Source: Desulfobacteraceae bacterium (GTDB lineage: Bacteria > Desulfobacterota > Desulfobacteria > Desulfobacterales > Desulfobacteraceae). Taken from it: 5,620 nt of DNA. The position numbers were made by a program, and so were the translations under genes. Location: assembly GCA_024225895.1 (NCBI GenBank), contig JAAEMC010000229.1:1-5620 (forward strand), in the 5' to 3' direction. Below the pieces are notes generated by a model, which worked only from the letters and a program-made list of their open reading frames with translations, had not been told where the DNA came from and did no database searches. Numbering within the stretch: the stretch's first letter is position 1; each line of letters opens with the position of its first letter. Positions 1 through 5,620 of this stretch are shown in pieces.

Positions 1-1175
1 AAAAATTTGTGGAAACGCTAATTGAGGTATACGATGAAACCGAACGGTTTTCAAAACAAAAGAAACTTTCCAAATTATTTTCATTGATGCTCTTTCCTAG
101 AAAATTCCCAAAAATGTGGGAGATCAGAAATAAATCCTGCACCCAATTTTTTGATGGGTTTATTCAAAATCAAAAGGTAAAAAATCTTCTTTTATCCATG
201 TGGCCTTATTATGGATTACCGCCTTCTCAATTGTCAGCTTTTTACTATGCCAATGCCACCGGCGGGTACCTGAAAAATGGTTCCTATAACATTAAACCCA
301 GATCCCAGGCATTATCCAATATTTTGGCCAAAACCATTGAGGAGAATAATGGGAAGATCTTTTGTAATACGAAAGTCACAAAAGTATTAACCCATGAAGG
401 TGCGGTCTATGGGGTTCAAACCGAAGATGGGGAAACGATAAAGGCCCGGGCAATAGTCAGTAATGCCAGCGCACCTGCTTTATTTAACCAGATGCTTCCC
501 AGATTTTCTGTATCCAATGAATATCTTAAAAAAATCAATTCTTACCGTCCCAGTGTGTCGACGTTTATTGTATGGCTCGGTTTGAATAAGGAGTTGCGGG
601 GCCAATTCGATTGGTTCAGCACCTTTGTGTCTTCAAATTTGGATCTGGAGGCGGATTATCAGGCTTGTGCAGAAGGTAAAATAGAAAAAATGTCTTTTGG
701 TGCCTGTATCTATGATAATTTGTATGAGGGGTATTCATCTGCCGGGACCTCGACAATAAGCATAATTGCCATGACAGAATATGAACCCTGGCAAAAATAT
801 GAAGAGGATTATTTTAAAGGGGACAAAGACGCCTATTACCTGGAAAAAAAGCGGTGGGCAGATATTTTAATTCAAAGAACTGAACAAGCATTAATCCCGA
901 ATCTTTCTGAAATGATTGAAGTAAAAGAGGCTGCCACACCTTTAACCAATAAGCGTTATACTGGCAATACCAACGGGGCGATCTACGGGTTTGAACAGTC
1001 GCTGGATAACGCCTATATGAATCGGATAAAGAACCGTACCCCTATTAAAGGCCTTTATCTTGCCAGTGCTTGGGGCAATCCAGGCGGCGGCTACAGTGCT
1101 GTGTTGGCAAGCGGCCGGAATACATTTGGAACGATCTTGAAAGACTGGGGTGCCCAAGTGACTACCGAAAGATGA
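1..1175 (+). CDS. Phytoene desaturase/retinol saturase-like FAD-dependent oxidoreductase, 5' end cut by the window
   Basis: The reading frame is already open at base 3 (Lys-Phe before the GTG at 9) and ends at TGA 1173-1175, giving about 390 visible codons. Members of this CrtI-like NAD(P)/FAD oxidoreductase family usually have about 500 residues and begin with a GxGxxG Rossmann motif. That motif is absent here, so roughly 120-150 residues should lie upstream and the GTG at 9 is probably internal. Visible family marks are the PPSQLSA segment (about 216-236), a GGY...SQAL segment (261-314) that aligns with the usual GG-x-P-x-GG-x-x-L block, the VSNA strand-turn (456-467) typical after the second FAD-contacting region, and a strong C-terminal FAD-binding signature at 1038-1118 (TPIKGLYLASAW, then NPGGG, ending SGR). 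The family oxidises, reduces or isomerises polyene and related lipids. The substrate here cannot be read from sequence, and no carotenoid gene is adjacent. Family assignment is firm; exact function is unknown. Confidence 0.88.
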   Translation, partial: KFVETLIEVYDETERFSKQKKLSKLFSLMLFPRKFPKMWEIRNKSCTQFFDGFIQNQKVKNLLLSMWPYYGLPPSQLSAFYYANATGGYLKNGSYNIKPRSQALSNILAKTIEENNGKIFCNTKVTKVLTHEGAVYGVQTEDGETIKARAIVSNASAPALFNQMLPRFSVSNEYLKKINSYRPSVSTFIVWLGLNKELRGQFDWFSTFVSSNLDLEADYQACAEGKIEKMSFGACIYDNLYEGYSSAGTSTISIIAMTEYEPWQKYEEDYFKGDKDAYYLEKKRWADILIQRTEQALIPNLSEMIEVKEAATPLTNKRYTGNTNGAIYGFEQSLDNAYMNRIKNRTPIKGLYLASAWGNPGGGYSAVLASGRNTFGTILKDWGAQVTTER

Positions 1176-1332
1176 TTTCACATATGCTTATCAAAAGAGA
1201 AAAACTTTATTTTAAAATTCGATACATATCCCATTAGCGCTTGATTATTTAACCAAGTTCCTTTAAATGAGTACCATTGAATTTTTGGAGGCAACCTTTT
1301 TTTTAATCACAGGTAAATAATCGTTAAAAAAT
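1176..1332. other. AT-rich intergenic region upstream of mfd
   Basis: These 157 bases separate the oxidoreductase stop from the mfd start. No GC-rich hairpin followed by a T run is visible, so no intrinsic terminator can be called for the upstream gene. The T8 run at 1297-1304 has no convincing stem before it. Contents that can be pointed to are a candidate sigma-70-like promoter (1241-1268), a GGAGG at 1287-1291 lying 41 bases ahead of the mfd ATG, a 17-codon open frame at 1267-1320 in the same frame as mfd, and an imperfect inverted repeat (1243-1254 with 1312-1322). All of these are weak, because AT-rich DNA yields such patterns by chance. Confidence 0.6.
1241..1268 (+). promoter_or_regulatory. 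Candidate sigma-70-type promoter for mfd
   Basis: TTGATT (1241-1246) matches the first four bases of the -35 consensus. TTAAAT (1263-1268) matches four of six bases of the -10 consensus, with a 16-base spacer. Transcription would start near 1275, leaving a leader of about 55-60 bases before the mfd ATG. The placement is sensible, but the match is modest and the region is AT-rich, so this is a guess from pattern only. Confidence 0.25.
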
Positions 1333-4300
1333 ATGCTGCAAAACGCTGTCGGAAAAATAGTAAAATCCAAAAAAAGTACGATCGTTACCCAAGGGGAAGG
1401 GTCACACAAGGCCTTTGTCACTTCTCAAATTTTCAATACTGGTAAGACCGGCATGGTGGCCGTGTTGCCAAATGCCAAAAAAGCAAAAGCATTTTTTGAT
1501 GAGCTTTCGTTTTTTATGCCCGAACAAAAACAGCAGATTCTTTTTTTTCCGGGATATAATATCCTGCCGTTTAAATCACTATCCTACCACAAAGAAACAT
1601 CAAGCCGGCGGCTGGCAGTTTTAGCAAGGATCATCAATAATCGGGCAGACAAACTCTTTATCGTAACTTATATTGAACCTTTGCTCCAGAAAATGATCCC
1701 TGTCAGCGAATTGAATCAATTTGCCGAGCTTGTGATCAACAATGAGGAAATCGATCGGGACCAGTTGATATTAAAACTGGAAGCAGGTGGCTATACACGC
1801 ACCTCATTGGTTGAGGACCCGGGAGAATATGCCGTTCGTGGCGGAATTCTGGATGTCTTTTCACCGGGTGAGTCGAAACCGGTCCGCATTGAATTTTTCG
1901 GTGATCTCGTTGAATCGCTACGCAGTTTTTCACCCATTTCCCAAAGGAGGAGTGCTGAACTTTCTGAAACCATCATTATTCCGGCAACAGAAGCAATAGT
2001 AACCAATGATGAGATGCCCCATGTGCTTGCCAGGTTAAGGGATGCCGGCAACAAAGCAGGACTTGAAGCAGATCAGATTCGCGAGTATGTCAATGAAGTC
2101 AGGGAATTTGGCAGATTTCAGGGTTTGGAAAGCATGTTGTCCATCGTATATCAGGATTTGGACTCTTTTTTCAAATATATTCCAGAACATTTTTTATTTT
2201 TGATGGATGCGCCTGATGAGTTGGAAGAAAAGGCAGATGATTTTGAAAAGGCGGCAATCTTAAACTATAAAAATGCGATTTCAGAAAACCGGCTGTGTGT
2301 TAAAGATTCTTCTCTCTATCTTTGTTTTGAATCGGTTCACAATACAATTATAAATCGGCCTCACATCACATTTCAATCGCTTGTAACCCAATCCTTAAAA
2401 GCGGAACAGAGCACTGATATCTTCCATTTTAAATATGAGGATAATCTTGGGCTTTCAGGCAATATTAAGGCTGAGATCACTAAAGATAATCCACTCAAAC
2501 CTTTGGTGACATGGTATGAAGAAAAAATTGAACAACAGTATTGCGTCGTTACAGTTTTAAGCCAGGATTCCCAGGCAAAAAGACTTGTATCCCTTCTTTC
2601 GCCATATGGCATTGAACCTGTGCCAGTATTGGATTTTAACAGTGCTGTTAAGCAAGGTGCCGGTATCTATTACCTTATCGGAGATGTCTATTCGGGGTTT
2701 GTTTCTCCTGAAACCAGGCTTGCGCTGGTAGTGGAAAATGAAATTTTCGGTAAAAAGCGTATTCGTCGGAGAAGCACTTCAAGGCGCCAGCTAAAATCCC
2801 AGATGATTGCGCCCGAAGAACTGAAAAACGGTGATATCGTCGTGCATCTTGAACATGGTCTGGGAAGGTACGATGGATTGACAACTTTAAAGGTTGATAG
2901 AATATCCCAGGATTTTATTCTGCTTGTTTACCAAGATGATGATAAATTATATCTTCCGGTGGACCGGATTGAAATGATCGGAAAATATATCGGGGTGGAC
3001 GGCTATTCCCCGGTATTGGATAAAATAGGCGGAAAGGCCTGGATAAAATCTAAAGCCAAGGCTAAAGAAGAGGTTGAAAAACTTGCAGCCGAACTTTTGG
3101 ACTTGTATGCAATGCGAAGGGTGAACAAAGGTATTTCCTATAGCCCGGCTGATCATTATTTCCGGGAGTTTGAAACAAGTTTCCCCTATGATGAAACCCG
3201 GGATCAATTAAAAGCCATTGATGATGTCCTGGCAGACATGGAGGCCCAAATCCCCATGGACAGGCTGGTATGCGGAGATGTGGGATATGGAAAAACCGAA
3301 GTTGCCATCCGTGCATCCTTTAAAGCGGTTAATGATGGAAAACAGGTTGCCATTGTTGTCCCAACTACTATCTTAGCTGAACAACACCTTGCCACTTTTA
3401 AAGAGAGATTTGAAAAGTATCCTGTGAATATTGAATGCCTGTCCCGGTTCAGAACCAAAAAAGAACAAACCGGGATTTTAAAGAAAATGAATTCCGGTCT
3501 GGTGGATATTACTATCGGGACGCACAGACTTTTGCAAAAAGATGTCTCTTTTTCAGCGTTGGGACTTTTGATCATTGATGAGGAACAGCGTTTTGGCGTT
3601 AAACACAAGGAAGCGCTAAAAAAGAAACGCAGCATTGTGGATGTGCTTGCCCTGACTGCGACCCCCATCCCGAGAACTCTTCATTTGTCTTTAACCGGCA
3701 TGAGGGATATCAGTGTTATTGCAACTCCGCCTGCAGACCGACAGCCGATTATTTCTTATATCTCAAAATATGAAGATGCCATTGTTGCTGATGCCGTCAA
3801 AAAAGAGTTGGCTAGAAAGGGTCAGATCTTTTTTGTCCATAATAATATCAAAACCATTGACAAAATGGCTGAGAATTTAAGTCAGCTTGCACCCAAGGCC
3901 CGGATCGGTGTCGCCCACGGAAGACTTTCTGAATCAGAACTCGAGCGGATTATGCTGGATTTTGTTAATTTTAAAATCGACATTCTTGTCTGCACTACCA
4001 TTGTAGAATCCGGTTTGGACATTCCCTCGGCCAATACCATGATTATAAACAAAGCAGAACGTTTCGGGCTTTCCCAGATCTATCAGCTTAGAGGGAGAAT
4101 AGGCAGGGGCGATCACCAGGCCTATGCTTATCTTTTTATTTCAGATGAAAAAGGGCTCACCAAGGATGCTAGAAAACGGTTATCTGCCCTTATGGAGCAC
4201 CGGGACCTGGGATCTGGATTTCAAATTGCCATGAAAGATCTCCAGATCAGGGGCGCAGGTACTGCATTGGGTGCATCTCAATCCGGGCATATTGCGGCAG

Positions 4301-4812
4301 TTGGATACGACATGTTCTTAAAATTATTGGATATGGCTGTTAATGACCTCAAAGGGGATGTCAAACTTGCCCCCCTTGATCCGGAAATCAATGCTGCCAT
4401 GTCCTCTGGTTTTGCTGAGGATTATATCGAATCTGTTGAACAAAGGCTGACCCTTTATAGACGGTTATCCCGGATGTCTGAAGTTTCTGATATCAAGGAA
4501 ATAAAAAATGAATTAGTGGACCGCTATGGCAAGCTTCCAAAAGAAGCGGAAAATATGCTTTTGAAAATCATGCTAAGAATTTTTTGTATAAAGGCCGGAG
4601 TAAAAAAACTGGATATCGGTCCCAATGTTCTGATTTTATCTTTTTCCATGGCCCATTTAAATCAATCCTTGGATGCAATATCAAGACGGCTGCCCAACCA
4701 TGAGTTCGTAAAAAAAGACAGTTTGAAAATTCGTCTGGGACATAAGCGAATTCATATTTCAAAAACTCTTTTGGAAACCAAAAATATCCTAAAGTCAATT
4801 GCAGCGCTTTAA
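1333..4812 (+). CDS. mfd: Transcription-repair coupling factor Mfd
   Basis: This complete gene of 1159 codons is close to the 1148 of E. coli Mfd. Mfd is a cytoplasmic ATP-driven dsDNA translocase that pushes stalled RNA polymerase off lesions and recruits UvrA for nucleotide excision repair. Domains in order: a UvrB-like module (about residues 1-340) with LVEDPGEYAVRGGILDVF at 159-176; the RNA polymerase interaction domain (about 490-560) with VVHLEHGLGRYDG at 503-515 and KLYLPVDR from 538; helicase motor lobe 1 with Walker A GDVGYGKT at 648-655, the DEEQ box at 749-752 and TATPIPRTL at 775-783; lobe 2 with QLRGRIGRG at 918-926; the TRG translocation motif with RGAG at 973-976 and QSG at 983-985, where R973 and Q983 appear to match E. 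coli R953 and Q963; and a C-terminal D7 domain (about 1015-1159) with ELVDRYG. All key motor residues are present and no frameshift is seen. ATG 1333 is chosen because an in-frame TAA lies at 1318-1320 and the protein start aligns with the family. A good Shine-Dalgarno is lacking at normal spacing; the nearest purine match, AGG at 1311-1313, is 19 bases upstream. Confidence 0.98.
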   Translation: MLQNAVGKIVKSKKSTIVTQGEGSHKAFVTSQIFNTGKTGMVAVLPNAKKAKAFFDELSFFMPEQKQQILFFPGYNILPFKSLSYHKETSSRRLAVLARIINNRADKLFIVTYIEPLLQKMIPVSELNQFAELVINNEEIDRDQLILKLEAGGYTRTSLVEDPGEYAVRGGILDVFSPGESKPVRIEFFGDLVESLRSFSPISQRRSAELSETIIIPATEAIVTNDEMPHVLARLRDAGNKAGLEADQIREYVNEVREFGRFQGLESMLSIVYQDLDSFFKYIPEHFLFLMDAPDELEEKADDFEKAAILNYKNAISENRLCVKDSSLYLCFESVHNTIINRPHITFQSLVTQSLKAEQSTDIFHFKYEDNLGLSGNIKAEITKDNPLKPLVTWYEEKIEQQYCVVTVLSQDSQAKRLVSLLSPYGIEPVPVLDFNSAVKQGAGIYYLIGDVYSGFVSPETRLALVVENEIFGKKRIRRRSTSRRQLKSQMIAPEELKNGDIVVHLEHGLGRYDGLTTLKVDRISQDFILLVYQDDDKLYLPVDRIEMIGKYIGVDGYSPVLDKIGGKAWIKSKAKAKEEVEKLAAELLDLYAMRRVNKGISYSPADHYFREFETSFPYDETRDQLKAIDDVLADMEAQIPMDRLVCGDVGYGKTEVAIRASFKAVNDGKQVAIVVPTTILAEQHLATFKERFEKYPVNIECLSRFRTKKEQTGILKKMNSGLVDITIGTHRLLQKDVSFSALGLLIIDEEQRFGVKHKEALKKKRSIVDVLALTATPIPRTLHLSLTGMRDISVIATPPADRQPIISYISKYEDAIVADAVKKELARKGQIFFVHNNIKTIDKMAENLSQLAPKARIGVAHGRLSESELERIMLDFVNFKIDILVCTTIVESGLDIPSANTMIINKAERFGLSQIYQLRGRIGRGDHQAYAYLFISDEKGLTKDARKRLSALMEHRDLGSGFQIAMKDLQIRGAGTALGASQSGHIAAVGYDMFLKLLDMAVNDLKGDVKLAPLDPEINAAMSSGFAEDYIESVEQRLTLYRRLSRMSEVSDIKEIKNELVDRYGKLPKEAENMLLKIMLRIFCIKAGVKKLDIGPNVLILSFSMAHLNQSLDAISRRLPNHEFVKKDSLKIRLGHKRIHISKTLLETKNILKSIAAL

Positions 4813-4838
4813 TCTTGTCAGTCTTTCAAATTTTTATT

Positions 4839-4844
4839 AAGAAG
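4839..4844 (+). promoter_or_regulatory. Weak ribosome binding site for the AsmA-like gene
   Basis: AAGAAG lies five bases before the ATG at 4850. It is only a partial match to AAGGAGG, but the spacing is right. It supports 4850 over the nearby ATG at 4846, which gives only a four-residue peptide before a stop. Confidence 0.4.
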
Positions 4845-4849
4845 TATGT

Positions 4850-5620
4850 ATGAATCTTAAAAAAGTCTTGATTATTTTTGCAGTATCCATAACTTTAATT
4901 TTTGGTGGTATTGTTATCTTCATCTCTTCCTATGACTTTTCCTCAAAGGTTACATTGATAACCGATATCATCTACAAACAAACCGGTCGAAAACTGCAAA
5001 TTAAAGGCGAAATAGATTTAAAAATCGGTCTGAGCCCATCCCTTGTGATGGAGGATATTATTTTTGACAATGCATCCTGGTCTGATACACCTGAAATGGT
5101 AAAAGCAGAAAAGTTTAAAGTGAAGCTGGAAATAATACCGCTGTTCAAACGGCAGATTATCGTCAGGCAGATAGTATTAATTCATCCTGAAATTTTTATT
5201 GAAAAAAATCAAAAAGGCCAATTCAATTTTGAATTTCATCCAAAAGATCAGGCAAAAGCAAAGTCAAAGAACAAAAAACAAATCAATTTTAAGGACATCG
5301 TCTTAAGTGATCTTCTGATAGAGAATGGTAAAATCGTATTTTTTGATGCCAAAACTCAAGAAAAACAGGAAATAGCCATTCCAAAACTGACAGCCACAGT
5401 AAAGGATCTCAACAGCCGGGTTGAATTTAATCTTAAAGCTGAATACGGGCACTTGAATTTATCTGCCAAAGGATGGGCAGGATCCATTGCAATGATATTA
5501 AAAAAGGAACCTGACTACCCGTTTGAAGTAAATGCTTTTATCAATTATTCCGATCTCTTTGTTAAAGGTGAGATTTTAAATATCTTTAAAAAGGAAAAGC
5601 CGTTGATCCGGCTTGAAATA
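4850..5620 (+). CDS. AsmA-family envelope protein, N-terminal part (3' end beyond the window)
   Basis: From ATG 4850 the frame stays open for 257 codons to the last base of the window, so the gene is cut at its 3' end. Residues 1-5 (MNLKK) form a short positive N-terminus. Residues 6-25 form one hydrophobic segment that should anchor the protein in the inner membrane with the rest in the periplasm. Next come hallmarks of the AsmA N-terminal domain: TGRKLQIKGEIDLKIGLSPS (45-64), the EDIIFDNASW block (68-77) followed by PEM (81-83), a VKLEIIPL strand (91-98) and the QIVLIHPEIFIEKN block (107-120). A lysine-rich, low-complexity linker follows at about 132-143, then further beta-strand-like repeats (for example FKDIVLSDLLIENGKIVFFD, 147-166). 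AsmA-like proteins (E. coli AsmA, TamB, YhdP, YicH) act in outer-membrane lipid and protein homeostasis, probably as beta-groove bridges; which member this resembles cannot be settled from the fragment. An in-frame TAA at 4838-4840 rules out an earlier start. The gap to mfd is 37 bases with no terminator, so cotranscription is likely. Confidence 0.9.
   Translation, partial: MNLKKVLIIFAVSITLIFGGIVIFISSYDFSSKVTLITDIIYKQTGRKLQIKGEIDLKIGLSPSLVMEDIIFDNASWSDTPEMVKAEKFKVKLEIIPLFKRQIIVRQIVLIHPEIFIEKNQKGQFNFEFHPKDQAKAKSKNKKQINFKDIVLSDLLIENGKIVFFDAKTQEKQEIAIPKLTATVKDLNSRVEFNLKAEYGHLNLSAKGWAGSIAMILKKEPDYPFEVNAFINYSDLFVKGEILNIFKKEKPLIRLEI

Noticed and set aside
9..11. GTG at 9 as the true start of the oxidoreductase
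   Set aside because: The frame is open upstream to the window edge and the N-terminal FAD-binding fold of the family would be missing, so the gene most likely begins before the window.
942..1181. A 79-codon minus-strand frame over the end of the oxidoreductase
   Set aside because: It is antisense to the conserved C-terminal FAD motif and shows no recognisable domain or ribosome site.
1180..1185. CATATG palindrome and the nearby TTTTAAAA at 1210-1217 as operator sites
   Set aside because: Short AT-rich palindromes are expected by chance here, and no known regulator site is recognised.
1281..1306. Possible intrinsic terminator ending in the T8 run at 1297-1304
   Set aside because: The bases before the T run do not form a stable GC-rich stem, so the T run alone is not enough.
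1787..2054. Several 65-87 codon frames on both strands in the UvrB-like part of mfd
   Set aside because: All lie within intact mfd coding sequence and look like random frames without family features.
3204..3668. A 154-codon open frame on the minus strand inside mfd
   Set aside because: It lies fully opposite the conserved helicase motor of mfd (Walker A and the DEEQ box), its translation resembles no family I recognise, and it is best explained as a shadow of the coding strand.

Overview
The window reads as an ordinary stretch of a Gram-negative bacterial chromosome. It is AT-rich by eye, and an AsmA-family envelope protein points to a diderm cell. The codon usage, the Mfd sequence style (DEEQ box, long UvrB-like N-terminal module) and the company of a CrtI-like FAD oxidoreductase would fit a low-GC sulfate reducer of the Desulfobacterota (Desulfobacteraceae type). 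That placement is an inference from general impression, not from a search.

Layout, all on the + strand. (1) 1-1175: the C-terminal two thirds or more of a phytoene desaturase/retinol saturase-like FAD oxidoreductase, whose 5' end with the Rossmann FAD-binding motif lies upstream of the window. (2) 1176-1332: a 157-base AT-rich gap with a candidate promoter, a GGAGG not placed before any start codon, a 17-codon open frame and an imperfect inverted repeat, but no convincing terminator. (3) 1333-4812: a complete, intact mfd gene of 1159 codons. (4) 4813-4849: a 37-base gap with no hairpin. (5) 4850-5620: the N-terminal 257 codons of an AsmA-family inner-membrane/periplasmic protein that runs off the end of the window.

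How the genes relate: mfd and the AsmA-like gene are close enough to be cotranscribed. Mfd is the transcription-repair coupling factor, which removes stalled RNA polymerase and recruits UvrA. The AsmA-like protein belongs to envelope lipid or outer-membrane homeostasis. No shared pathway is evident, so the linkage looks like a housekeeping operon rather than a functional module. The oxidoreductase is separated by the larger gap and is probably a distinct transcription unit.

I saw no mobile element, CRISPR array, RNA gene, defence cassette or other candidate for an undescribed system. The most noteworthy points are small: the unusual leader in front of mfd and the mfd-AsmA linkage.
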